DNA of 64,000 bases from Isoetes taiwanensis (GCA_021234155.1 JAJEKV010000049.1:5015001-5079000), one strand, 5' to 3'; counted from the first letter of the stretch, positions 46,479-57,540 are shown. Notes: a model not told the origin generated them from the sequence alone. Program-made: numbers and translations.

Positions 46479-49400
46479 ATTATAAGTATGATGGAAAGAT
46501 TATTCCTAATGTTAATAATGGGCTCATGCATGTTTGAGACCCTGGGATCTAAGGAACTAAGGTATGGAGGTAAGTGGGATGAACTATGGCAGATTGTCAA
46601 CAAGGATTATGCTAGGTTCACACAGTAATAAACACATGAACTGGCAAGATTGAGCATATGGTTTGATCATTTATCGTGGCAATATGGCTTGAAAGTCTAT
46701 TAGGATGATTGTGTACCATATGGGATATGTTGGCAGATGGACATTTTAACCATTATAACATAACTTACATTTGCATGATCTGTGTGGTGGTGACATATAG
46801 TCCCACTGGCGTGTAAAGATGTTGGAAGTTTTCCACAAGCTGCTAACGTTGGCCTTCTGCATTAGTAGCAACAGTAAGAATTCTCGGGCAGAAAGATGCT
46901 GCATGGACGTCTACGGTCTTGAGCTATTCGAGCAAAAGAGATGGCAGTGATACCAATGATGGTAGGATATGGGATAAGTCTGTAAAAACAGAGTTTGAGA
47001 CAATGGGGCATTAAGTTGGGCATTTTGTGAGACAAAGGTGCATATGGTAACATTGGATGTATTAACAAAGGAAAATGCGACATCTGGTTGGATGATGACA
47101 TACCCTTTGGAATATGATGGCAAACGTCTATTTTAAGACTATTTTTACCATATAAACTTCTGAATGTAAGGAATATAGTTGTTGATATGTAGTGTATGGG
47201 CCAAAAGGGAATTTATGGCTTTGATCAATAGGAAGCTCTGATGGACACCTGTTTGGATTGGGTTGTAATGAAGTTGAAATATTTACTAGCTAATGTTACA
47301 TTTGTGATATTATTATTTCAAAGCAAATTTTAGGGCAAGAACAAATGCTGCATGCCGTGTACATCTGGAGCGATTGGATGCATCGAATAAAAATTACAGG
47401 TTAAGATCTGATGGCTATGGCTTAGCATAAGGCGTGTACTAGAGGTTTTTCCTTTAGAACTGTCGCTAGCAAGGGCCTTAGCTACTGCACTAGGGCTCGA
47501 CATGCTAGCTATAAATTTAAGGCTTGGCTTTTGCATCTCCACTATGATACTTTGATCACCCGGCGGTATGGCGAAATCGGCCGCATCACCTGAATGTTGC
47601 CATTATGAAATGCATCATTGAAGAATTGGGGAAATTGTTCCAGTGGCACAAATCTTGGTGTTGCTAAAGATATGAAGGGCATTAGCATGGAGAAAGATCC
47701 GATTCAAACTTATCAGGTTTTGTTCATTGATGGTTATTTAACATTCTGGTTAGTGTTATTTTCATAATGAATGCATGAGCTATATTACATTTGTGGCAGT
47801 GCATGGCAGTGGAAGCCTGGCAATATAGCTATAATCAGTATGGTATTATTCTTGGCCATTCCATGGAGAAATAACCATTTGGAGCTTACAGAGTGGGACG
47901 AAAGCAAGATAAAGAACTATCTGAGCCAATCGGGTTTTATAAGTTTTGAAATGTTTTTCCATTTGGTTAAAATGTAGGATGTACTGTTTGGATCTGCAGT
48001 GTACTTGGATGCACATTTTGTTATGCAATAGCAATAGGTAGAACAGGGTCACTGGACTTCCATTTCAACTATGAATTATAATTAGATAGGATCCTACTGT
48101 TTAAGCCTTTGGAGCTTTGTAGGATGTCTATAAGTATGGTAAGAGCATGATATTTTAGCACTGCTTATTTGATCGATTATCTTAACTCAGGATTTTCAGC
48201 AAAATGTATTGTGCTCAAATTGTTGTATTAGGTTTGAGAAACTTGAATACGTGTGGCCATTTGGTGATGCTTGTATTAAGAAGCATTAGCTGCTGGGAGT
48301 CTATTAGGGAACATGTAGCTTAATAATGATATTTGATTTGGTTGTGACCTAAAAGAACAGATCTGGGTAGAATATACGAGAGCATGCATGACTATGATGA
48401 GATGTAATATTTTTGATCATTCGGTATTGGTGAATGATGTTGACCCACTGCTTAACAGTGACAACATTTGTATTAAATTGTTGGAACATAAATCTAGCTA
48501 TGTATGAAGGATGATTCCTATGCTTTGGGCGAATTAGTGATTGGACGTAGATGACAATTTAAGGTCTTAATATAAAATACATAGACATAATGTCTAGTAC
48601 TTGGACTAGATAATTGAGCCACTGATTTATGCAGGCATACATACCACAGCATAATTATTTGATATATGCTTAGATGCTGTGAAAAATGTCTAATATAAAT
48701 GGAGATTAATTTAATTTTTGAATTTGTTCTGATAACAAGCAGTGTGAAGGGGGGTAACCTCAGAAGACCCCATGACACCTGCTAGTAGCTTAGGCTTTTA
48801 CCCAGGTTCTTGGCTAATTGTCCTTTGGTTCTACTGCAGGTAACAGGGTCCTCTGCTCTCTGTTGTGTTTTCAAGTCTAAAAGTCTTGGAATTGGTATCT
48901 GGCGTCTCGACTTCTATACAAAGATATTGAGACTTCCATATTTGGTTATAGATTATGCAAATTTTGGCTATGTTTTGACATTTTATCTATGTATTTATTG
49001 TCCAAAAGAGACATGTAGTTAATTTGATCATTAGATTGCTGCAAGTTGAATAGTAGTAGACCGTGCAACTGCTGGTTTGCTGAACACATGTACATAAAGT
49101 ACCCACTATCCAAGAGGTACGAGTTTTTCAACTTGAGTAATATAGTGAAGGAATATGCATATGATTACACTGGGCTTTTGCTGGTTTGTTGAAGAAACTC
49201 TTAAATATGAAAAAACATCTGGATTTGGTATTTAATGAAAGTGACCAGGTACCAGGATTTGATATTTGGACTTAAATACTACATGAAATACAAGTATCTT
49301 TACGATGTAGACTGCGGGTTCTTATAAACTCTCTCATTTCCTTTATTTGAAACTGTTTAAATCTGTTTTGGTTCAGACCTGTTTTTTGAGGTTTGTTCAT

Positions 49401-49627
49401 ATGAAAATGTTCTTCTAAAAGTGTGTCATGACAGTATTAGTATTATGTTAAAGTACTTCTTTATAATGGAAAAGACTATCGACTTGTGTTTCGTGTATAA
49501 CCAGATCTTGGCTTTGTACTAAAGGTCACCAATTTAGTACTTAGGCTGCATATTGAATCTGTTTTGTTTCCTTGCAAAGGTTCATAATGGATTAAAGTCT
49601 GTCGTTGACAGGTTTAAAAGTTTTTTT
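46479..49627. repeat. 3.15-kb direct repeat, copy 2
   Basis: Direct repeat of 42697-45847, offset 3782 bp. It is preceded by a different T-tailed repeat than copy 1, and followed by a 12-base T run and tctttctggttagggagcaa, which recurs at 59388. Confidence 0.9.
48747..48874 (+). repeat. Structured splice-site-like repeat, divergent copy f
   Basis: Duplicate of copy e within the second 3.15-kb repeat, with CAG ending at 48839 and gtaaca next. Confidence 0.5.
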
Positions 49628-50489
49628 TTTTCTTTCTGGTTAGGGAGCAACAAATGGAGATATTCCCTTTTATCCTATATTATAATGTTTTGGTGTAAGT
49701 AGTGCATCGCGCCCTAAATTGGGCGGTCCAGATTTTGAGCTAAAAGATCAACGATCCATATGCCTACCATTTTTTTCCTTCGTCTCGCTATGCCGATTTA
49801 GGGTTCATGCAGTGAGGCATCTGCCCATAGTGTTCTGGAGCCACGGCAAAGAAAATCGTATTCTTTCCAACCATCAGCGCTTGCCATAGATTTTTTGAAG
49901 GCCGTTTAAGCAGGCCTAACGGTGGAGCTCTTGGTTATGGCGGCTCTGGGTTTTTTGGTGGTTGATTTTTTCATTTGGAGCTCTTGGATATGGCTCTCTT
50001 TCCCCTGCATCGAGCTATGGAAGAAGCAAAGAGACGAGCGCTGAGTTCAGACAAAGATTGCAGGTATGCCAATTGCCCTCTAGACGCTGGCTTAATCTAA
50101 AAACTATGAGCAGACATGGTAAATCGAGCATTTGAGCTAGGATCTTTTGAAAGAGATCTTTCTCTTACATTTTCTTCTGCCCACTGCAAATTGCTACTGT
50201 TTTTAACTGCATCCTGCATGGTAAGTTTTGCTTCCTTTCGAAAATGATCCTTTTCTTATGTTTTCTTCTGTTCACTACAAATAGATGCCACTAAATTATC
50301 ATCTTTAATCTTCATGCAGTAAGGACAATTTGCCCGGGTGCTCCATCAATTCAGTATCTTCTTGCTGAGCCATAGAACCCAGTGTTCTTGCTGAGTTGCT
50401 TGGTAAGATGATTTGCTTGGAATACCATCAATTTTTATTATGACAACGTGGGACAAGTTAAAGTGTCACTGGAGTTTGAGATTGGTTGA
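49628..50489 (+). promoter_or_regulatory. Region upstream of EPSPS, possible 5' exon
   Basis: Begins with a repeat fragment also at 59388. The block 49685-49746 resembles 20045-20110. An open stretch from ATG 49989 (MALFPLHRAMEEAKRRALSS) ends at a donor-like ttgcag/gtatgcc at about 50063. It could be a non-conserved first exon, but it does not look like a transit peptide. No TATA box is assigned with confidence. Confidence 0.25.
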
Positions 50490-50684
50490 GTTTGGGTATC
50501 TTGCAATTTGTGCAAGATACCCTCAAATACAATTTGCAGAGCAGCAGTTGCTTCAACTGAAGGGAACAGACCGAAGCTCCATGAGTTCGTGTTGGAACCT
50601 GTCACGACCATGAATGGTACTGTAAAGTTACTCGGTTCCAAGTCCCTTTCTAATCGTCTTCTTCTTCTGGCTGCCCTCTCAGAG
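50490..50684 (+). CDS. EPSP synthase, coding exon 1 (5' end unresolved)
   Basis: 5-enolpyruvylshikimate-3-phosphate synthase joins shikimate 3-phosphate and PEP in the plastid shikimate pathway. The frame reads CRAAVASTEGNRPKLHEFVL, then NGTVKLLGSKSLSNRLLLLA and ALSE. GSKSLSNR carries the Lys, Ser and Arg that bind substrate; Pro of the usual KLPGSKS is Leu. RAAVAS resembles a transit-peptide cleavage site. The exon ends TCA GAG at 50684 with donor gtatgt, phase 0, the position of intron 1 in other plant EPSPS genes. Upstream the frame meets TGA at 50487 with no ATG before NGTV, so the transit peptide must come from another exon or the copy is broken. Confidence 0.85.
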
Positions 50685-50836
50685 GTATGTGTTTAGCATA
50701 AATGGGATCTCTACATACTATTGTTCTTGGGTATTGAGTTGAATGTTCTTTCATGTTCAGTCATGTAATCATAGATAACCGGATAGTCAATTTTCTTATA
50801 CCGCTGTTACATCTAATTTAATGTATTTTGATACAG
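50685..50836 (+). other. EPSPS intron 1
   Basis: 152 bp, gtatgt...gatacag, canonical GT-AG. It joins phase-0 codons GAG and GGG. Confidence 0.85.
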
Positions 50837-51081
50837 GGGACTACGTTGGTGAAAAACCTTCTTGATAGTGATGATGTTCGCTACATGATAGGTGCACTTC
50901 AAAAACTAGGATTAGATGTTGTGGAAGATTGTGCTGCAAACTCTGCTACTGTTGTTGGCTGCAGTGGGCGTTTCCCAGTTGGAAATACAGCTACAGAGGA
51001 AGTCCATCTTCTCTTGGGAAATGCAGGAACTACAATGAGGCCTTTGACAGCTGCTGTTCTTGCAGCTAGAGGGAAGGCCAG
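50837..51081 (+). CDS. EPSP synthase, coding exon 2
   Basis: 245 bp, the usual shape of plant EPSPS exon 2, from GGG ACT ACG to AAG GCC AG with donor gttagt. The protein reads TTLVKNLLDSDDVRYMIGAL, then VVGCSGRFPV, then LLLGNAGTTMRPLTAAVLAA. LGNAGTxMRP is the PEP/glyphosate-site loop. The Thr and Pro at its functional positions are kept, but the Ala between Thr and Met, nearly invariant in plants, is Thr here. No stop or frameshift. The next exon (expected to start with a YVLDGVPRMRERP-like segment) is not found in the remaining 12.9 kb, so intron 2 is very long or the gene is truncated. Confidence 0.9.
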
Positions 51082-52560
51082 GTTAGTCTTTATATTTATA
51101 TCTACTAGCTCTGTCCCAACAGTATTTATTACTCTCCTACATTCATTATTTTTTCCGTAGTTTGTTATCTATTGCTTGCACCCCACCAATAAGTTGCTAA
51201 TTTTAGATGTTCTGATGTAGGTAAGTCTGGTAGGAGAATGAGCAGATGGGCAGTTGGTATAAATGTATTGGTGTCATAGCCCTCATAATTGTGGCTTCTA
51301 GCTTTGGCGTGTGCTCCATCAGACAAAAGAGAAGAGCTGAAAAAGAAACAAGCACGAAATCCATTTGTTATATTTAACCTTCGACGCTTTCATCATAATA
51401 AAATATGCACAAACATGACCTTTATTATGGATTCAGTTTTTCCATATAGTATTGTGCTTTGATGTAAGCATAGCCACATGGCGAATGTACTACGAAGGTT
51501 ATAAGTTCTGCATTGCTAACCATAACTTCACTCTTTTGCATTGCTAACCGTAACTTCACTCTCTGCCACACGCCACACATGTTAGCTCAAATGCAAATAT
51601 ATGCTTCACTAACTTTGTTTAACTTATTCATATGTACAAGCCATACACGCCACACATGTTAGCTCAAATATCAAAACAACTTCTTTTAACTTATTCATTT
51701 GTACAAGCCACACCATCTTTCCTTTCGACAACCTATGTGTGCCAAAGAAGCCTTTTTTTTAACTCTTTAAAGGCTAACCTTTTAACAAAAAGGTGCCTTT
51801 TTAGCCTCATTTTGGCCTTTTTTTAGCCCTTTTACAAAAAGGCTATTGCCTTTTTAACCTTTTCACTTTAGCCCCCTTTTTAGCCCTTAAACCAACGTAA
51901 AGGTCTAAACAAAAGGCACAAAAAGATACCTTTTGCCTTTTCCCCTTTAGCTAGGTTTAAAGTGATCAATAGAGAAGCAATGACTCATAAAACTTAATAT
52001 TTTTTTGATAGCTAATTCATAATGACGGAAGAACGGGAAAGAAGGCTTTCATCTGAAGAGAAGGAACATTGCTAAAAAACAATAGGAGGTTCAATTCAAA
52101 TGTAGTCTACAAAGAGATCCCTCCTTAACTCACTATATACTCACCAAAGCAAAATACAGTATCTCTTACGAGTAATGATGTACTGCCTCTACAATGTGTA
52201 ATTTTTAAGATGTCAACAATAAAAATTCAACTCCAGAGTTACAGGGTTCCCAACTAATCGCCAGCAACATTTTGCACTGTTACTAACTTTAGATATTTGT
52301 GTTATGATAAAACGTCCCCAGCAACGTTTCGCCGTTACTATCTTTAGATATTTGTGTCATAATAAAAGGTTACTGTGCACTTTTCTCATTGTAGTCAAAA
52401 CATATAAAAATATCCAATACACCATCAAAACACACCAACCAATCCCTAGCAACGTTTCGCACTGTTACTATCTTTAGATATTTTTGTTATAATATAAGGT
52501 TACTGCGCACTTTCCTCATTGCAGTCAAAACATATACAAATATCGCTGGGCACCTTACTA
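51082..52560. other. Non-coding, several local repeats
   Basis: Would be intron 2 of EPSPS. 51510-51720: two tandem duplications (cattgctaaccataacttca; cacgccacacatgttagctc). 51745-51960: dense gcctttt and aaaaggc words, able to form many short stems. 52262-52545: three copies of a unit containing agcaacgtttcgc and ttactatctttagatatt. No coding motif. Confidence 0.55.
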
Positions 52561-52562
52561 GT

Positions 52563-52830
52563 GTCTATATAATATGATCTTTGAAAGGTTGAAGTTGGGT
52601 CCACGGCAATTGTTAGTAATTGAGAAATTGTACGGCTACATCAATTCACCATGGTTAACAATTGGGACCTTAATTTATAATAAAACTATACATAGCCTTT
52701 CAATAGTTTGCCAATTTTTTGAGCTCCTCTTTGTCTTTATGAACGGAGGCAGCTGCCAGCTGTTATACTTTGGCAGGGATATTTCTGATAAATATGGACT
52801 GTACCCTTTCATAAAAGTTAAATATTGGAC
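52563..52830. repeat. Repeat E, copy 1
   Basis: Direct match to 59436-59680 (ataatatgatctttgaaagg, ttaataaaactatacatagc-like stretch, tttatgaacggaggc). Copy 1 has 9 extra bases near 52637 (gctacatca). Confidence 0.8.
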
Positions 52831-53123
52831 CTAGATATAGTGATATTTATGTCTAGGGCACCTGGGACATGTAGTTGGGCCACGTTTATGTGTCCATACC
52901 AAATATAATTTCCCTAATTCTTTCTAAAACTTGTTTTCCTATGGTTATTTGAGGCATTTTTTCCTTAAGTCCTTTTTTGGCATGCTCCTCTCTATCTTTA
53001 TGAATGGAGGCAACCGAGATCTGTCCGACCTAAGCGGATATCGTCTCAGGCTGCCCACGATCCTCTGGCACACACATCTCTTTAAAGGTAGTGCTTTGAC
53101 TGATTTTTTCGAGCTTGTACTCC

Positions 53124-53433
53124 ATGGATTCCTCAGATCTAAACTTTGAAGATGATTCTTCCTTCTCTAAAGAAGTGCAGCAGGGCCGGAATGAGGCATC
53201 CGGAATGAGGCATTTGTTAACAGAGAAAGTGCATCCTTCTATAAGGTATTTTTCTTAAGAAGAGCCATTGCACTATGGATAACTATAACAAAAGGGGCAG
53301 GCAGAGCTATCGTGGCCAGCCACAGAATAGGAGGTATCAGGATCCTCATAAGCAGTCTCATGGGGAAGCTCCCAATTTGTTCCTGAAACCCAAAGTATGG
53401 ACGAACATGGTTCCGACAATGATTATAACCAGG
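53124..53433 (+). pseudogene. Unrecognised coding-like pair of open frames
   Basis: ATG at 53124 opens MDSSDLNFEDDSSFSKEVQQ, continuing GRNEASGMRHLLTEK to about 53243. A one-base shift then gives GIFLKKSHC, MDNYNKRGRQSYRGQPQNRR (ATG 53275), and NLFLKPKVWTNMVPTMIIT. An acidic start followed by an Arg/Gly/Gln-rich part suggests an RNA-binding or gag-like protein. The block ends with a donor-like aaccag/gtatgg at about 53432. Not recognised; it may be a retroelement gag fragment or an exon with a one-base indel. Confidence 0.35.
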
Positions 53434-54070
53434 TATGGCAGTTAGTTTTTCTTTCAAAGAGTGTAAATTTACATTCTTTAGATAATAATCTGCTCATACA
53501 CTTGAGCATTTGGATACTAAGGAGGAGCTGGCAGAGTCGTTTGCCTACTTTAGAGGGATATTTCCATTTGGTACAATTTAGATTATCCTGTGCCCTTTGT
53601 TTATAGGTCCAGGAATTATGGCTTATGATAACTTTCTCATAATCACTCATGAATTACAGATATGGTAGCTACCTAGCAAATATCTGTTTAAATCGATTTT
53701 CCCCAGCAGTTTCCTTCATAGGTCTCCTTGTATCCTATTACAGTAAGTGCTGAGTGGTTAGCCAACTTATTTCTAATAGATGCTGCTAGGTTGTAAGCTA
53801 GACATGGCATAATTATTTGCATGCAGCATTCTTCTACCTGTAACAACCTCTTGGACAGTATATATGAAGATTATTACTGATATATGGGCCCGTCAGCTAT
53901 AACAGGCACTTAATCTTACGGTTTTATTAGACCTATATTCAAGACTTAATTCTGAACCGTGAGTTTATTTGCATTATGTTCATGATCATTGATGCAAACA
54001 TGGGAGGTTAATTCTTTCTCTCTCTTATATTTTAACTAAGTTTATTTCTCGCAATGCTCTTTTGATCTTT
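53434..54070. other. No gene recognised
   Basis: AT-rich sequence without matched repeats. Confidence 0.4.
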
Positions 54071-54210
54071 TGGGCAAAAGGTATACATTAGGTGATCGGT
54101 TGCCAACCGAGAAGCCTAAGGTACCTTTTGGCCCTTGCATTTTTACCCAGTTTATTGCTAATTATGTATTGGTTGGCTGCAGGTATGGGCTTCTCTTCTT
54201 AATGTACTCT
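54071..54210 (+). repeat. Structured splice-site-like repeat, copy c
   Basis: Stems: outer gggc-aaaaggta with taccttttggccc, middle TTAGG/CCTAA, inner CGGTT/AACCG. Then ttgctaattatg and ggttggctgcag (ending 54182), gtatgg next. The clearest fold of the family. Confidence 0.7.
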
Positions 54211-54349
54211 TTTTGTCCAATAGATCTCAGGTGAGCTGCGGATTTGGCATCAGATGATGACTATTTCACAGAGGACTGAAGATTTTAAACTATCTACAAC
54301 TATATGAATTTGACCACCCATTTTGGAAATTGTAACTTTAGATGTGCAC

Positions 54350-54590
54350 TTTTAAAGCGCTGCTCGCATGTCTTCTTCGAAGCACGTATCGTCGCCTTTA
54401 TGCTCACCCCAAGGAATTGGCCAGCAAACCTTGTACATTGCTATTCTGGCCATGAGGGCTCCTCCTTTTGCAGTTCCATTTCCAAATCCAAACACATTCT
54501 CCTGAAGCAAATGCACCTGCTGCAGTTGATGAAGTGTGTGTTCCATGTCCATCTGCATCCCTGGCTGATAAACATTCTCTAGTTGCATTC
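54350..54590 (-). pseudogene. Subtilisin-like serine protease (S8) fragment
   Basis: Minus strand. [11 protein letters not shown] at about 54578-54545 is the catalytic His motif. After one indel [12 protein letters not shown] follows, and after another [20 protein letters not shown] then [10 protein letters not shown], ending DDTCFEEDMRAAL at a stop (54352). This is the classic plant subtilase order (secreted or apoplastic proteases), but it spans only about 75 residues of a protein of about 750 and runs in three frames. The Asp and Ser of the triad are outside the fragment. It abuts the 3' end of the gypsy pol relic on the same strand. Confidence 0.85.
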
Positions 54591-54636
54591 AGTTTTCCAT
54601 ATTTCTTCTCATACCCTTTGATATAATACCTTGCGC

Positions 54637-55480
54637 CTATAATTTTTCTGCATTAATTTGACCAGAAGCATGAACTCGTTCTATTTTTTGCTTTGTAAAA
54701 ATAGCAGAAAAGTTGCTGCCAGAAACAGGATTATGCCATATGTCTGGAGTTAGGCATTGATAGCCATAATTTATCATGAAAGGAGACATTCTAGAAGACT
54801 CCTGTTTCATGCTGTTATAAACAAACTCCACTAAATAGATATAGTTGGCCCACTGAGATTGCTTACTCCACACATAGCTTCGCAACATATCTTCTATAAT
54901 ATGGTTGGTGCGCTCCGTTTGTCCATCCGTCTGAGGATGATATGCTGTGCTCATAGCAAGCTTTGTTTGAATGGTGGCAAAGAAATCTTTCCAAAATGCA
55001 CTTACAAACTTGGGATCTCTATTGGATACTATTACTCGTGGCATCCCGTGCAATCTAAAGATTTCCTTTGCGAATAACAAAGCTGTGTCCAAGGCCGTAT
55101 CTGTGGTACGACATGGCAAGAAATGAGCCATTTTCGACAACTTGTCGACCACTACCATTAAAGCATCATATCCACAGAGGGTATGCGAAAGGCCCACAAT
55201 AAAATCCATGGTTATTACCTTCTATTTGGCGTTGGGCACATCCAACGGTTGCAATTCTCCTGGAACCCTCAACTGCTCGGCCTTAGTTTGTTGACACACT
55301 TGACATTGCTTAATGTATCTGGCAATATCTTTCTTCATACTTGGCCAAAAATAGCTAGAACGAATCTTAAAATAGGTCTTCATGGAACTTGCATATCCAG
55401 CTATAGGGCTGTTGTGTGTATCATGAAGAATAAGTATACGGACTCCTGAAGTCTCGGATACACACAACTTGTCTTTGTAA
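54637..55480 (-). pseudogene. Gypsy integrase (zinc finger and catalytic core)
   Basis: The H..H..C..C finger is LILHDTHNSPIAGYASSMKT followed by YIKQCQVCQQTK (about 55450-55265). After a TAG at the usual Trp position, the core begins MDFIVGLSHTLCGYDALMVV (55209). The second Asp lies in SNRDPKFVSAFWKDF (SDRDPKF expected) and the Glu in HPQTDGQTERTN. Sequence decays after INAEKL at 54637, with a stop. Confidence 0.85.
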
Positions 55481-56140
55481 TAAAGCAAAATTGCCCTCCT
55501 TCTTATAAGAGCGGAAAGCCTCACGCTCCTTATCTGTCCGTGCGTCCTTGGTCAAACTGTTCCACACTTCACGGAATTCTGGATTCGTGGCCAAGATCTG
55601 CTCTATTTGCTTTCTGAACTCACTGGTGAGCGTGGAAATTGCATTACAATGGGTTCGGGTTACCAAGGGATGGCGTGACAAAGCGTCCGCAACCACATTG
55701 TGCTTACCTGGCTTATACATAATCTCAAAATCATACTCCTCAAGAAACTCCATCCACCTTCTCTGAAGGAGATTGAGATTCGGCTGGGTAGAAAGATAAC
55801 GGAGACTCTGGTGATCTGTATCTAGCTGGAATCGCCTATCAAGAAGATAGTGTTTCCAGATGCGCAGAGCTCGCACAACTGCCAATAATTCCTAATCATG
55901 GATGGGGTATCGCTACTCTGTTTCATTCATCTTCTTAGAATCATACGCAATAACCCTTCCTTCCTGCATTAGGACTCCCCCGGTAGCAATTTTACTGGCA
56001 TCTGTTGCTACTAACTTATCTTTCTCCGGGTCTGGCAATGTGAGGACGGGCGCTGAAGTTAAAGCATCCTTAAGTTTCTGAAAGCTTGCCTGGACCTTCG
56101 TCTTCCAGTGCTCTACCCAATTCTTCACTTTCTCATGCCC
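55421..56140 (-). pseudogene. Gypsy RNase H domain
   Basis: KLKDALTSAPVLTLPDPEKD, then ATDASKIATGGVLMQEG (first catalytic Asp), a stop, RYPIHD, a stop, ELLAVVRALRIWKHYLLDRR and TDHQSLRYL, then ADALSRH at the end. Two in-frame stops near 55913 and 55888. It is in another frame from the RT, shifted at about 56135. Confidence 0.85.
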
Positions 56141-56990
56141 GTCTCATGCTTTGTAAGGTCGGTCAAAGGGCCTGCAATCTTGGCAAAATCCTTGACAAAT
56201 TTCCTGTAATATCCTGCCAAGCCCAAAAAACTCCTTACCTCTGACACATTACCCGGAATAGGCCAATCCTTGACCACCTCTATCTTTGCTGGATCTGTAG
56301 CAATACCCTCAGCTGAGATAACATGCCCCAAATAATCCACCTTCGGTGTGGCAAACTTGCACTTGGAGAAGTTTGCAAAGAGCTGGTGACGCCTCAATTT
56401 CTGCAAGGCCAATCTAAGGTGCTTCTCATGCTCCTCAAGGGTTTTACTGTAGATGAGAATGTCGTCAAAGAAAATAACAACAAAATCATCCAAGTATTCT
56501 CGGAAGATATCATTCATCAACCGCATAAAAGTGGCGGGAGCGTTAGTTAAGCCGAAAGGCATAACTGTGAATTCATAAGGCCCGTATCTAGTACAGAAGG
56601 CAGATTTATGGATGTCATCCTCTTTTATTCTTATCTGATGATACCCGGAGCGTAAGTCAATCTTTGAAAAGTATTTGGCTCCTTGCAATTGGTCCATGAG
56701 ATCATCCGCTCTCGGCAAAGCATAACGATTCTTGATCGTATGCTTGTTGAGTTGCCTATAATCAATACACATCCTCATGGAGCCATCCTTCTTTTTAACA
56801 AAGAGAATAGGTGCACCAAAGGGTGAAACACTAGGCCGAATGAAGCCTAAATTCAATAGCTCCTGGAGTTGCTTCTTAAGCTCAGCCAACTCGGGAGGAC
56901 TCATGCGGTACGACGCCTTACTGGTAGGCTTAGTACCCAGTTCCAAAGCTATTTCACACTCTACCCCTCTGAAAGGAGGAAGTTTCTAGA
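56125..56990 (-). pseudogene. Gypsy reverse transcriptase domain
   Basis: 273 uninterrupted codons: [69 protein letters not shown] and [15 protein letters not shown]. The catalytic box reads FFDD where most gypsy elements have Y/F-x-DD, so it is probably intact. The upstream link to protease is open except for two stops (NEI*KLPP near 56987 and one near 57140). Confidence 0.9.
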
Positions 56991-57141
56991 TCTCATTTGG
57001 AAAAAGATCCTTAAATTCTCTAATAAGACTAGCAATGTTCTCTGGCAATGCATCCACTACCTCCTTCTGTTTAGCATCTGACTCAATGGAGGCAAGTCTG
57101 ATAACACAAAGTACCTTATCCTTGCGTATCGCCTTATCTAA

Positions 57142-57530
57142 CTACCGGATAGACATGGACTGCATAATGGGGTTCAATGGATCACCTTTAATAGTTACTC
57201 GGGCGCCATTGGCTGCGTTGAAGGTCACTTCCCGTTTCTCGCAGTCTATATTGGCTTTAGCAGATGCCAAGAATTCCATGCCGACAATAAGATCATATTT
57301 GTCGATGTCCATTAACTCGGCACCTAAGGCAACTGGTGCACCTGGCAACTGCATATTGAGGTTAATGCGATGGCCATTTGTATGTCGGATCTTACCACTG
57401 GCCAAGGTAACAGGTCGCGGTCTGGATCTTAAGGTCTCAAGTTTCAACACCTGGGCCATTCTGGGAGAAGCAAAATTATGGGTACTACCCGTATCCATAA
57501 GAATAACAAAAGGCTTACTGTCTACCTGGC
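57142..57530 (-). pseudogene. Gypsy aspartic protease
   Basis: VILMDTGSTHNFASPRMAQV at about 57510-57450 holds the catalytic DTGS. DKYDLIVGMEFLASAKANID is the second conserved block. The frame closes at 57142. Upstream only QGQVDSKPF is still recognisable, then similarity stops. Confidence 0.85.
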
Positions 57531-57540
57531 CCTGTTACTT

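Larger units (their letters stand above)
54600..57540 (-). mobile_element. Ty3/gypsy retrotransposon pol relic
   Basis: Minus strand. Protease, reverse transcriptase, RNase H, integrase zinc finger and integrase core lie in gypsy order over 2.9 kb. Gag, both LTRs, primer site and any chromodomain are absent; sequence changes abruptly near 57540 and 54600. Several breaks are single stops where Trp, Lys or Gln would be expected, fitting transition decay of a methylated copy. If EPSPS is intact, this lies in its intron 2 in antisense. Confidence 0.9.

Noticed and set aside
42697-49627. The 3.15-kb direct repeats as LTRs of one non-autonomous element
   Set aside because: No TG...CA ends, no primer-binding site or polypurine tract, an internal part of only 0.63 kb, and different sequences flank the T-tracts.
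50508-50510. TTG at 50508 as start codon of EPSPS
   Set aside because: Nuclear plant genes start at ATG; the frame simply continues upstream to a TGA at 50487, so the 5' end is unresolved rather than TTG-initiated.
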